64,000 bases of DNA, taken from assembly GCF_003201865.1 (NCBI RefSeq), contig NZ_QJJJ01000004.1:278787-342786 (forward strand). Reading direction: 5' to 3'. Below the pieces are notes generated by a model. It had not been told where the DNA came from, made no database searches, and worked only from the letters and a program-made list of their open reading frames with translations. A program made the translations under genes and the position numbers. Positions 21,065-30,923 of this stretch are shown here, in pieces. Source of the stretch: Methylobacterium sp. B4 (GTDB lineage: Bacteria; Pseudomonadota; Alphaproteobacteria; Rhizobiales; Beijerinckiaceae). How positions within the stretch are numbered: the stretch's first letter is position 1; every line of letters begins with the position of its first letter.

Positions 21065-22192
21065 TCAGAGGGGACAATCGGCGGTCTCGCGGGCGAGCCA
21101 GTCGATGACGCGGGAAAGCGCCTTGCGCTCGCTGCCGCCCTCGGCCATTGCCGCCTCGTAGGCGCGGATCTGGCCATCCGCACTGGAGCCGCACTCGACG
21201 ATGGTGAGCGCGTGGGCGACCTGGGCCGCGCAGCCCAGCGCCGCCGCATCCTCCGCCACGAGGTCGAGCAGGCGCTCGACGAGCCGGCGCAGAGGCACGG
21301 CCTCGTCCGCCGCCTCGTCGATCAGGGCGGCGTGGATGCCCTCGCGCTGCACCCGCCAGAGGTTCTCCATCACGAAGCCCCGCGAGGCGCCGGTCGGCCC
21401 GGCATTCAGCTCGGGCCGGCGCACGCAGAGCCGCACGAGGCAGCGGTAGAGGGCGGCGATCGCCAGCGTGTCCTTGAGGCGCGTGCAGCTGTCGGCCACC
21501 CGCAATTCCAGGGTCGGGTACCGGACCGAGGGGCGGATGTGCCACCACAGGAAGGTCGCGTCCTCGATCGCACCGGCCCGCGTCATCACCCGCACGTAGC
21601 GCTCGAAATCCGCATCGTCGGCGAACAGTTCGGGCAATCCGGTGCGCGGCAGCTCGGCATAGGCCCGCAGGCGGTAGCCCGCCAGCCCGGTGCGGTGGCG
21701 CTCGTAGAAGGGCGAGGAGGTCGAGAGCGCCAGAAGCACCGGCAGGAACGGCATCAGCCGGTTGATCAGCGCGATCCGCTGGCCCGGCTCGGGCACCTCG
21801 ACATGGATGTGCAGGCCGCTGACGATGGAGCGTCGCCCCACCATCTGCAGCGTCTCGATCATCTTGCGGTAGCGGACCTTGGCGGTCTCGCGCTGGTCGG
21901 TCCAGACCGCGGTCGGGTGGGTGCCGGCGGCGAAGACCTTCAGGCCGTGCTCGCGGCCGATGGCGCACAGGCCGGTGCGCAGCTTGGCCAGAGCCTCGTG
22001 CGTCTCCGCGAAGCTCGTCGAGGGCTTGGAGCAGATCTCCGCCTGGCTCTCCAGCAATTCGCGCTCGACGCCGTCGAGGCGGCTGCGCGCCGCCTTATGG
22101 AAGTCGGAGACCGATTCGCGCGGCGCCGAGCGGGTGCGGCCGTCCGCCAGGAACAGCTCTTCCTCGATCCCGAACCGATATTCGTGAGCCAT
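21065..22192 (-). CDS. YbdK-type carboxylate-amine ligase (GCS2 family)
   Basis: 375 residues from the ATG at 22192 (MAHEYRFGIEEELFL). ATP-dependent ligase related to glutamate-cysteine ligase type 2. FGIEEELFLAD is the first metal/ATP segment; SGLHIHVEVP, SSPFYERHRTGLAGYR and TLELRVADSC are the conserved core blocks, with acidic and His residues for Mg-ATP. E. coli YbdK has weak glutamate-cysteine ligase activity, but the physiological substrate of this group is uncertain. The frame remains open upstream without similarity. Confidence 0.88.
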   Translation of the reverse strand: MAHEYRFGIEEELFLADGRTRSAPRESVSDFHKAARSRLDGVERELLESQAEICSKPSTSFAETHEALAKLRTGLCAIGREHGLKVFAAGTHPTAVWTDQRETAKVRYRKMIETLQMVGRRSIVSGLHIHVEVPEPGQRIALINRLMPFLPVLLALSTSSPFYERHRTGLAGYRLRAYAELPRTGLPELFADDADFERYVRVMTRAGAIEDATFLWWHIRPSVRYPTLELRVADSCTRLKDTLAIAALYRCLVRLCVRRPELNAGPTGASRGFVMENLWRVQREGIHAALIDEAADEAVPLRRLVERLLDLVAEDAAALGCAAQVAHALTIVECGSSADGQIRAYEAAMAEGGSERKALSRVIDWLARETADCPL

Positions 22193-22270
22193 GGCGTCCT
22201 TCGCCTTCCGCCCGGCGATCCACCGAACCGGCCGAGGGACAAGCAAGCGCCAGCCCAGTCCGCTCCCGCG

Positions 22271-22639
22271 TTAACGTACGATACGATCGAGGCGGTTGTT
22301 CACGAAGAAATACAGCTCCTTGGCACCGGGCTCCATGTAGAGCACCTGCACCTCGCGCCCCGAGCGCCCCTCGCCGATCAGCACGTCGGTGGGCGGGCGG
22401 CCCTTCAAGCGCACGAGCTCGCACTCGCCGATGCCGGTCTCGATGGCGGCCGCGCCGCCCGGCGCGGTTCCCGTGCAGGCGCCGCTTCCGTCGAGCACCG
22501 GTCCGGAGACGGCGTGCGCGGCCGGAGCGGCAGGAAGCACGGCGCTCGGCGGGGGCGGCGGCCGAAGCGGCGCCGCGCGCTCGGACGTGGTGCAGCCCGC
22601 CAGGAGGAGGATGGGGATCAGCGCGGTCGATCGTCTCAA
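22271..22639 (-). CDS. Small putative lipoprotein
   Basis: 122 residues starting at a TTG (22639) whose TTGA overlaps the stop of the S10 carboxypeptidase gene by four bases. The N-terminus LRRSTALIPILLLAGC carries a lipobox (LAGC), so it should be lipidated. A proline-rich linker (APLRPPPPPSAVLP) and a C-terminal domain with a Cys pair follow (ACTGT...GECELV). The end is YMEPGAKELYFFVNNRLDRI. The domain is unknown. Translational coupling suggests a link with the carboxypeptidase. Confidence 0.72.
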   Translation of the reverse strand: MRRSTALIPILLLAGCTTSERAAPLRPPPPPSAVLPAAPAAHAVSGPVLDGSGACTGTAPGGAAAIETGIGECELVRLKGRPPTDVLIGEGRSGREVQVLYMEPGAKELYFFVNNRLDRIVR

Positions 22640-24279
22640 GGCGTCGGTCTCTTCTCCGGCCCGGTCTCGCCCGTGGCCCGCCCGGGGCGGGCGCTTCCGT
22701 CGGAGCGGGCCTCCAGGGCGCGGGCGAACAGGTCGGCCGCATCGTCGTGGAAGGCGTTGCGGGAATCGGGCCGCGTGTAGAACATGTGGCCGCCGGGATA
22801 AACCGAGAGCTTCAGCCGGTCGCCCGTCCCGTAGGCGGGCACTTGGTCGATCAGCAGCTTCGAGGCGAAGTAGGGGGTCACGAGGTCGGTGAAGCCGTGC
22901 ACCACGAGGACCCGCAGGGTCCCGTCGAGGGCGAGAACGTCTTTCAGCGCGCCCATCACCTCCGGGGCCGAGCGGCCCGAGCCCCAGTTCCAACCGCGAT
23001 TCACCGCGCTGTTCAGCAATTCGTAGCGCATGTTCTCGACGCGCCAGTTCAGGCGGCCGGTGTAAAGCTGCACCATGGCGGTAGTGAGCGGCGCCTGGAG
23101 CGCGGTCAGCACCGGATCCTCGAAGCCCGAATGGGGCGCGGTCGGGTCGGGGTCCCAGCCGGTCACGCCCGTATCGTAGGCGGAGGCGACGCGGCCCATG
23201 TCCCGCCCGATCTCGCGCTGATAGCTGTGGACCGTGGGCCGCCCCGCCTGCAGCCGCACGGTCTCGGGGTCGAGACCGACCAACGCCGCGACCTTGCCCG
23301 TCAGCCGGGCCACCGCCTCGCGGTCGCTCGGACCCTTCAGCAGGTCGGTCAGATACTCCCCGGCCGCGTAGCTCTCCGCGTCGCGCATCAGCGCGCGGCT
23401 CGGCGTCGTGCCGGAGCGCTCCAGGGCCGCGGCGGCGAAGGAGGGGAGCTTGGTGACGAAGCCCCAGGGCGTCGTACGGGCGGTCTGCAGCCAGTTGAAA
23501 TCGAGCACGGGCGAGACGAGCACGAGGCCCGACAGCCCCACGCCTACGTCCTGCTGGAGTTTCTGCGCGATCAGCGGTCCGCGGAAGCCGCCGTAGCTCT
23601 CGCCGACGAAGAATTTCGGGGAGGCGAGCCGGTCGTTCTGGCGCAGGTAGCGGGCGATGGCGGCGGCGAGGACGGAGGCATCGGAATCGACGCCCCAGTA
23701 CTTCTTGGCGTCCCCGTCCGCGGCGCGGCTGTAGCCGGTGCCGACGGGATCGATGAAGACGAGGTCGGTGAAGTCGAGCCAGGTGGCCGGGTTCGGCTGG
23801 AGGGCGATCGACTGCGAGGGGCTGATCGATGCGCCGTCGGTCGGCAGGCGCCAGGGGCCGATCGCGCCGATGTTGAGATAGGCCGAGGCCGCGCCGGGCC
23901 CGCCGTTGACGCCGAAGGTCACGGGCCGCTCGGCGCGCTCCTCGGGCTTGCCGGCCTTCCGATAGGCGATGAAGGCGATCTCGGATTGGAGCTTTCCGTC
24001 CTCATCGACCAGCGCGAGGCTGCCGGCGGTGGCGGTGAAGCCGAGCTTGCGCCCGTTCGACAGGTCGATGCTGTGCTCGGTGGTCGAATCCGGCGGCAGG
24101 CGCCGCCCCTCCGGCGCCTTGCGGGCGGGGCCCTGCTCCTGTCGCTGCCCCTGAGCCGGCGGCTGGCCGTGCTGGGCGAGGACGGGAAGCGGGCCGAGGC
24201 CGACGGCGACGGAGAGCAGGCCGGCGAGGCCGATCCGGATCGCGCGGGGCGGACGAGGGGGCGTGAGGGGCTGCGTCAT
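22636..24279 (-). CDS. Secreted S10-family serine carboxypeptidase
   Basis: 547 residues from the ATG at 24279. A signal peptide (hydrophobic residues about 14-35, ending PVLA) is followed by a Gln/Pro-rich linker and an alpha/beta-hydrolase peptidase domain. The GVNGGPGAAS segment forms the oxyanion region. The catalytic triad is Ser228 (FFVGESYGGF), Asp465 (HGFTDLVTPY) and His498 (YPGGHMFY), in the order expected for S10. Probably a periplasmic C-terminal exopeptidase. Upstream in-frame sequence is not part of the family. Confidence 0.9.
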   Translation of the reverse strand: MTQPLTPPRPPRAIRIGLAGLLSVAVGLGPLPVLAQHGQPPAQGQRQEQGPARKAPEGRRLPPDSTTEHSIDLSNGRKLGFTATAGSLALVDEDGKLQSEIAFIAYRKAGKPEERAERPVTFGVNGGPGAASAYLNIGAIGPWRLPTDGASISPSQSIALQPNPATWLDFTDLVFIDPVGTGYSRAADGDAKKYWGVDSDASVLAAAIARYLRQNDRLASPKFFVGESYGGFRGPLIAQKLQQDVGVGLSGLVLVSPVLDFNWLQTARTTPWGFVTKLPSFAAAALERSGTTPSRALMRDAESYAAGEYLTDLLKGPSDREAVARLTGKVAALVGLDPETVRLQAGRPTVHSYQREIGRDMGRVASAYDTGVTGWDPDPTAPHSGFEDPVLTALQAPLTTAMVQLYTGRLNWRVENMRYELLNSAVNRGWNWGSGRSAPEVMGALKDVLALDGTLRVLVVHGFTDLVTPYFASKLLIDQVPAYGTGDRLKLSVYPGGHMFYTRPDSRNAFHDDAADLFARALEARSDGSARPGRATGETGPEKRPTP

Positions 24280-24329
24280 GGCTCGTCTGCGATCCTTGTC
24301 GGGATTCGATGAGAGGCGGGGCGTTTGCC

Positions 24330-24782
24330 TCACGCCTTCTTGGTCCAGCGCCCGCTCTCGTCCTGCTGCCAGTAGGCGACCGCATGCCCGGCGGCCTTGG
24401 CGCCGCGCCACTGCTCGCGGGCATGGAGCAGGGCGTCGGTGTCGGTGCCGTCGAACAGGATGCAGATGCGCTGGTAGGCGCCGGCATCCTCCGGCAGCTC
24501 CGCTCCCTCGACCAGAAAGCGGATCGAGGCGCCGTTGGGATTGATCTCCCTCAAGGTCAGCACGACGGGCTGTGTCGCCGCATCGGTGTCGCGGTCGGTG
24601 CCGTGGGGCAGGAAGCTCTCGTCGGTGTAGGTCCACAATCCGTCATCGAGCGCCTGCAGCCGCTCCTCGGTGACGGCCTGGATGGCCGACTGCCAGCCGC
24701 GCTCCAGCGACTTCTCGAGCAGGTTGGGCAGCACCTTCTCGAGGGGCTGGCGCTGGAGGTGGTAGAAGAGGATCTCGGTCAC
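24330..24782 (-). CDS. holC: DNA polymerase III chi subunit
   Basis: 150 residues: EILFYHLQRQPLEKVLPNLL at the N-terminus and WTYTDESFLPHGT in the middle are the signature of HolC, the clamp-loader-associated subunit that contacts SSB and HolD. The end has RICILFDGTD and ARE-QW, also conserved. In many proteobacteria it is next to a peptidase gene (pepA); here the neighbour, 50 bases downstream, is an S10 carboxypeptidase instead. Confidence 0.92.
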   Translation of the reverse strand: MTEILFYHLQRQPLEKVLPNLLEKSLERGWQSAIQAVTEERLQALDDGLWTYTDESFLPHGTDRDTDAATQPVVLTLREINPNGASIRFLVEGAELPEDAGAYQRICILFDGTDTDALLHAREQWRGAKAAGHAVAYWQQDESGRWTKKA

Positions 24783-24945
24783 GGCTTGGCTGCATATAGG
24801 GTTCGGTGGTCCGCCGGCAGTGCGGACGCAGCGTCGCGGTCGCGCGAATTCCGGCCCGGCGGGGCCTCGCGGCGGCCTCGCTCCGAAACAATGCCTGCGG
24901 CGGCGGGTTCGTCCTTCACAATCGATTCAAGGGAAGGAAACAACC

Positions 24946-25221
24946 ATGCCGACCAACAATCTCACCAAGACCCTCGCCCTGGCCGCCGCGCTGACCCTCG
25001 CCGTCTCGGGGGCGGCCCTCGCCCAGTCGAGCACCGGCAAGGGCGGCACCGGCGGCACCACGGACAGCGCCAGCCCCGTGCGCAACAACACCGGCAACAG
25101 CATGCGGCCGACCAACGACAACCCCGGCGCCACCACCGGCTCGACGGGCACCATGGCCCCGGGCGCCACGAGCGGCGCGAAGACCGGAGCCGGCACCTCG
25201 GGCGGCACCGGCGCCCGCTGA
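24946..25221 (+). CDS. Small secreted Gly/Thr/Ser-rich protein
   Basis: 91 residues from the ATG at 24946, with a good ribosome site (GGGAAGG) upstream. A signal peptide (MPTNNLTKTLALAAALTLAV, ending GAALA) is followed by a low-complexity tail rich in Gly, Thr, Ser and Asn with no predicted fold. It is followed by a strong terminator, supporting it as a real monocistronic gene. Likely periplasmic; function unknown. Confidence 0.72.
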   Translation: MPTNNLTKTLALAAALTLAVSGAALAQSSTGKGGTGGTTDSASPVRNNTGNSMRPTNDNPGATTGSTGTMAPGATSGAKTGAGTSGGTGAR

Positions 25222-25246
25222 GCGGGACCGATTTCCCCGGGGTGAA

Positions 25247-25275
25247 GGGGCCGGAGCCGATCCGGCCCCTTTTTT
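25247..25275 (+). terminator. Rho-independent terminator
   Basis: A 9-bp perfect stem (GGGGCCGGA at 25247-25255, TCCGGCCCC at 25261-25269), a 5-base loop and a run of six T. It ends the small secreted protein transcript and lies just downstream of the 3-prime end of the convergent gene at 25291. Confidence 0.9.
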
Positions 25276-25290
25276 CGTGCGCGGCCGCTC

Positions 25291-26457
25291 TCAGGCCGGC
25301 TCGATCAGGTGCGGCACGAACAGGGCGCCGTCGCCGGTGATCGGGCCGTCCGACTCGCGGACGCAGAGGCCGGCCGGTGCATCGCCGACGATCCAGGCGC
25401 CGACCAGCGGACGCCGCCCGTCGAAACACGGCAGCTCCGCCAGCCCCTGCCGGATGAAGCCCTCGGCGCCGTAGGGCCCCTCCTCCCCGGCGATGCGGGC
25501 GCCCTCCCCCGAGAAAATCTCGACATTGGCACCCTCGCGCGAGAGCAGCGGCTTGCGCACATGGGCGCCGCTCAAGCTGGCGCAGGCCGGGTCCGCCTCG
25601 AAATAAGCCGGCAGCAGGTTCGGGTGGCCCGGTTCGCGCGCCCAGAGATGGGCGAGCAGGCCCTTGTTGGAGAGCACCATCTTCCAGGGCGGTTCGAGGA
25701 AGCGCGTGGACGAGGCGGCGACCGCCGTGCCGAAAGCGTCCTGGAAGGCCCATTCCCAGGGATAGAGCTTGAACAGCGTCGCGAAGGGGCGCTCGTCCGG
25801 CCCGCAGAAGGCGCCGTCGGCCCGAAGGCCGATCTGCGCCAGATCGAGCAGCAGAGTCTCGCGGCTCGCCTGCACCGCGCAATCCTGGAGGTAGGCCACC
25901 GTGCCGAGATCCTCCGGGCCGCTCGTATCGGCGGCAAAGGCCGTCAGCCCCGACGGCAAGATCTCGGTCAGGCGCGCAATCAGCCGCTCGTGGATCGCGT
26001 TGAACTGATCGCTGCCCGCCCGCAGGCGCCCGTCCCGTAGGCCCTGCTCCAGCCAGTGCCACTGGAAGACGGCGCTCTCGTAGAGAGCGGTCGGCGTATC
26101 GGCGTTGTATTCGAGGAGCTTCGCCGGCCCCGTGCCGGCGTAGGAGAAATCGAGCCGGCCGTAGAGGCTCGGATCGCCCCGTCGCCAGCTCGTGCGCACC
26201 GCGTCCCGGGCCGCCTCGGGAATGTGCAGCGAGGCGAGGATGCGCTCGTCCTCCACAGCCGCGGCGGTGAAGTCGAGGCAGAGGGCGTGCAATTCGGCCG
26301 CCGGCGCCTCGATGTCGTCCTCGATCTCGCGCAGGCTGAACGCGTAGGCGTGGCTCTCGTCCCAGTAGGGCGCGCCGTCGATGGTGTGGAAGGCAAAGCC
26401 CGCCGTTTCCGCGATCGCCCGCCAGCCGGGCCGCTCTCCGCAGGCGAGGCGTCGCAT
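25291..26457 (-). CDS. Glutathionylspermidine-synthase-like ATP-grasp protein (YgiC/YjfC type)
   Basis: 388 residues from the ATG at 26457, which shares one base with the stop of the preceding DUF1190 gene (TGATG). Contains YWDESHAYAFSLREIE, LLEYNADTPTALYESAV, FKLYPWEWAFQD, LSNKGLLAHLW and VRKPLLSREGANVEI, the blocks of the glutathionylspermidine synthase C-terminal ligase domain (ATP-grasp). As in YgiC and YjfC the amidase domain is absent, so it probably joins an amine to a carboxylate, with unknown substrates. Part of a DUF350-DUF1190-ligase cassette. Confidence 0.88.
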   Translation of the reverse strand: MRRLACGERPGWRAIAETAGFAFHTIDGAPYWDESHAYAFSLREIEDDIEAPAAELHALCLDFTAAAVEDERILASLHIPEAARDAVRTSWRRGDPSLYGRLDFSYAGTGPAKLLEYNADTPTALYESAVFQWHWLEQGLRDGRLRAGSDQFNAIHERLIARLTEILPSGLTAFAADTSGPEDLGTVAYLQDCAVQASRETLLLDLAQIGLRADGAFCGPDERPFATLFKLYPWEWAFQDAFGTAVAASSTRFLEPPWKMVLSNKGLLAHLWAREPGHPNLLPAYFEADPACASLSGAHVRKPLLSREGANVEIFSGEGARIAGEEGPYGAEGFIRQGLAELPCFDGRRPLVGAWIVGDAPAGLCVRESDGPITGDGALFVPHLIEPA

Positions 26458-27098
26458 CAGCCACCGCCGAAGGAGGAGAAGCCCTTGCCGCTGCTCCCGA
26501 AGCCGCCGAACGAGACCTTGCTGCCGAGGGAGGACCCGTGGACCTTGCCCGACGAGGCGGAGCCGCCCGACCCCGTCGAAACCTTCGTGCCGGAACCGGT
26601 GCAGTAGCTTCCGCCGTGGCCGCCATGGCCGCTGGCGTGATCGTAGACGGGTTCGGGGGTGACGCCCTGCGCGGCGCTGCGGCCGATCATGTAGCCCGCC
26701 ATGCGCGGCACGAAGCGGAGCGAGCCGGCCGCCGTCGCGTCGTCGAGACAGCGGGATCCGCCGTGGTGGCGCTCGCAGGCGCCCTGGCTGTCGTAATGCG
26801 GCGCCGTGCCCGGATAGGCGGCGCGGGCGATGCGGTACTCGTTGTGGCATTCGCCTGCCGGTCGGATGCCCTCGGCGGCGCAGGCGGATGGGTCGGCATA
26901 GACCAGAACGTCCCGGGAGGGAGCGGTCCGCGTGATGCTGCCGAGGCTGAGCGCGGCGAGGCCGGCGCCCGCCACGAGCACGGTCGAAACCGTCTGCGAG
27001 CGCTTGATCGCGCCCCTGTCGGGCGGGGTGACGGCCGGCGCGGGCTCGCCCGATATCCGGCGGCCGAAGCGTTTCGAGGGCGCGCGCTCGTCCGCCAC
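26457..27098 (-). CDS. DUF1190 (YgiB/YjfM-like) membrane-anchored protein
   Basis: 213 residues starting at a GTG. After an Arg-rich cytoplasmic start there is one hydrophobic segment (about residues 37-56, SQTVSTVLVAGAGLAALSLG). A Cys-containing domain (YADPSACAAEGI, ECHNEY, GACERHHGG, SRCLDD) and a long Gly/Ser-rich tail ending GFSSFGGG follow. The match to the YgiB family is by this Cys spacing and by the neighbouring ligase gene, an arrangement also seen in E. coli ygiBC and yjfMC. Likely anchored in the inner membrane and facing the periplasm. Confidence 0.82.
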   Translation of the reverse strand: MADERAPSKRFGRRISGEPAPAVTPPDRGAIKRSQTVSTVLVAGAGLAALSLGSITRTAPSRDVLVYADPSACAAEGIRPAGECHNEYRIARAAYPGTAPHYDSQGACERHHGGSRCLDDATAAGSLRFVPRMAGYMIGRSAAQGVTPEPVYDHASGHGGHGGSYCTGSGTKVSTGSGGSASSGKVHGSSLGSKVSFGGFGSSGKGFSSFGGG

Positions 27099-27102
27099 GG
27101 CG

Positions 27103-27501
27103 TCAGTAGCTCATGCAGGCGGCGTTCACGAGGCCGCCCGCCAGGGAGGCGGCCCCGAGCAGCACGGCTGGCGCCGCCTGCCCTTCGTCGATACGCCGGG
27201 ACAGCTCGGGCAGCAGCGGCCGCATCAGCCAATAGACCGCGACCTGCACGACGAGGGCGACGAGCCCCCAGACGATGCAGTCGAGGAGCGAGCCGGAATA
27301 ACGCACCGCCGCGGAGAGAGGGATCGCGTAGCCGAGCAGGCTTCCCCCGAGAGCGAGCGCGGCGGCGAGATTGCCCTCGCGCACCAGGGCGATCTCCCGA
27401 TGCGCGGTCGCGGTGAGGTAGGTGACGAGGTAGAGGGCGACGAGCCCAAGCGAGACGGCGAAGTAGGCCAGGAAGGCCGGCAGGCCCGCGATCGTCGTCA
27501 C
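27103..27501 (-). CDS. DUF350 (YjfL-like) membrane protein
   Basis: 132 residues with four hydrophobic helices (about 9-29, 46-66, 70-92 and 108-128), arranged as two repeats, as in DUF350. Segments LVREGNLAAALALGGSLLGY and VYWLMRPLLP are typical. It lies 4 bases before the DUF1190 gene, forming the yjfL-yjfM-yjfC order. Function unknown. pyrG lies 16 bases further downstream in chromosome order on the same strand, but belongs to a separate transcript upstream. Confidence 0.85.
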   Translation of the reverse strand: MTTIAGLPAFLAYFAVSLGLVALYLVTYLTATAHREIALVREGNLAAALALGGSLLGYAIPLSAAVRYSGSLLDCIVWGLVALVVQVAVYWLMRPLLPELSRRIDEGQAAPAVLLGAASLAGGLVNAACMSY

Positions 27502-27517
27502 CCTGTCGCTCCTCGCC

Positions 27518-29341
<1,824 letters not shown>

Positions 29342-29347
29342 TCATCC

Positions 29348-29851
29348 TCAGCGCGATTGCGGCGCGTCGGGCGTCGCGGGGGCGGGCGCGGCCGGCGCAG
29401 GCGCCGCCGGTGCGGCAGGAGCCGGCGCCGCGGGAGCGGGGGTCGCCGGGGTTGCCGCCTTGGCCGGCGCGTCGGTCGGGACCGAGCTCGGCTGGCCGGC
29501 GCCGCCCGGGGCGGGGGCGCCCTGGCGCAGCGTGTCGAGCAGGTTGTCGGCGTTCACCGGCTTGTCGGTCTGCGTCTGGCCCTGCTGCTCGGTCCCGTCG
29601 AGGATCGAGCGGGGCGCGGCGCTGCGGTGGGCCATGATCGCGAGCGCGATGCTGGTGGTGAAGAACAGGGCCGCGAGGATCGCGGTGGCACGGGTCAGCG
29701 CGTTCGCTTGGCCGCGGCCGGTCATGAAGCCGGAGACGCCGCCGCCCCCGCCGCCGCCGAGCCCGAGACCACCCTCCGAGCGCTGAAGCAGCACCACGGC
29801 GATGAGCGACAGCACGATGATGAGGTGGACGACGATGAGGACGGTCTGCAT
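29348..29851 (-). CDS. secG: Preprotein translocase subunit SecG
   Basis: 167 residues from the ATG at 29851. Two transmembrane helices (MQTVLIVVHLIIVLSLIAVV and about residues 53-72) flank the conserved LLQRSEGGLGLGGGGGG stretch and FMTGRGQANALTRAT, which define SecG of SecYEG. The C-terminal half is a Pro/Ala-rich low-complexity tail (about 70 residues) not present in E. coli SecG but common in Rhizobiales. Located between pyrG and an inserted plus-strand gene pair. Confidence 0.93.
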   Translation of the reverse strand: MQTVLIVVHLIIVLSLIAVVLLQRSEGGLGLGGGGGGGVSGFMTGRGQANALTRATAILAALFFTTSIALAIMAHRSAAPRSILDGTEQQGQTQTDKPVNADNLLDTLRQGAPAPGGAGQPSSVPTDAPAKAATPATPAPAAPAPAAPAAPAPAAPAPATPDAPQSR

Positions 29852-30075
29852 TGCGTTTCCAGTGCCCGCTCGGCGCGGACGCTCTCGGGGTGCGGCCTGC
29901 GAAACACTGGTCGCGCGCAAAAGCGGCGCGCCCGCGGGTTCCGCCGCACGAAGTGGGGGCTCCTACACCGTTTGCCCACCCGCGCCAACCGGGCATCGCG
30001 CCCCGAGGCGGGACAATCGCCTCCGGTCCGCGACCGTGACTGGCCTTGCGGGCGCGCTCCGTGCGAAGAGCGGAG

Positions 30076-30357
30076 ATGACCGATTTCAAAGCCGAAGCCG
30101 GGCGCCTGCGCGCCTTCATCGACCGCGCCGACCGCGAGGAGATGGCCGCCGTCCAGACGGAACTCCTGCGCATCGCCCTGGATCGGCCCGATCCGGCGGG
30201 CCGGGCGCAGACCATGGACGCGTTGCAGGCCGCGCTTTCCGACGAGATCCGCCCGGACGCGATGAGCCCGCTGCAGCAGGCCTTCTACGTCGCCGTGCTC
30301 GCGATGATCGAGCGGACCAAGGAGGCGGTCGCCAAGTCGCCGGCCCGCGAGACCTGA
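30076..30357 (+). CDS. Small cytoplasmic protein of unknown function
   Basis: 93 residues, ATG at 30076 preceded by a GGAG-like site. Predicted almost entirely helical and charged (RLRAFIDRADREEMAAVQTE, SPLQQAFYVAVLAMIERTKE). No signal peptide, Cys or known motif. Its stop overlaps the presumed start of the isochorismatase-like gene (CTGA at 30354-30357). I do not recognise the family. Confidence 0.62.
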   Translation: MTDFKAEAGRLRAFIDRADREEMAAVQTELLRIALDRPDPAGRAQTMDALQAALSDEIRPDAMSPLQQAFYVAVLAMIERTKEAVAKSPARET

Positions 30358-30923
30358 ACACGTCCCTGGACAGCCGGCGCGCACGACCTCCGGCCGGCGG
30401 GCAGGCCCTGCTCGTCGTCGATGTCCAGCCCGGCTTCCCGGTGCCGGAGGCGGTCGTCGCCGGGATCGCCGCGCTGAGCCGCAGGCTGCACACCGTCGCG
30501 ACGGTGGAGCGGCACGACGAGGCGGTGACGCCCTTCGCGGGGCAGCTCGGCTGGACGCCGCCGGTGGACGCGGCGCCGCTGGTTCCAGCCGACCGGGTCT
30601 TCGTCAAGCACGGCTACCTGCCGCCGCCCGAGCTGATCGACCATTTCAGGGCGCTGGGGGTGGAGCGCGTCCTCGTCTGCGGCGTGCAGGCCGAGACCTG
30701 CTGTCTCGCCGCCGGCTTCCTCCTGTTCGATGCCGGACTGCGCCCGACCCTGCTGCGATGGCTCAGCGTCGGATCCTCCCTCGACCGCTCGGGCGCCCTC
30801 GGAGCCACCCTGTGGCGGCATCATTTCGGGAGCGTGCTGGACGGTCCGGAGGCGCTGCACCTTGCCGCCGCGAGGGCGAGCCAGGCGGGACCGAAATCGG
30901 GCTCGACCCCGTCGTCCCGCTGA
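30354..30923 (+). CDS. Isochorismatase-like cysteine hydrolase, probable CTG start
   Basis: The frame encodes ALLVVDVQPGFPVPE with the catalytic Asp of the family, DRVFVKHGY with the active-site Lys, and VERVLVCGVQAETCCLAAGF with nucleophilic Cys, so it is a complete nicotinamidase/isochorismatase-fold domain. No ATG, GTG or TTG occurs between the previous stop and the catalytic Asp. The best start is CTG at 30354, overlapping the upstream stop as CTGA and giving 189 residues. It runs 103 bases into the convergent gene at its 3-prime end. Substrate unknown. Confidence 0.68.
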   Translation: MNTSLDSRRARPPAGGQALLVVDVQPGFPVPEAVVAGIAALSRRLHTVATVERHDEAVTPFAGQLGWTPPVDAAPLVPADRVFVKHGYLPPPELIDHFRALGVERVLVCGVQAETCCLAAGFLLFDAGLRPTLLRWLSVGSSLDRSGALGATLWRHHFGSVLDGPEALHLAAARASQAGPKSGSTPSSR

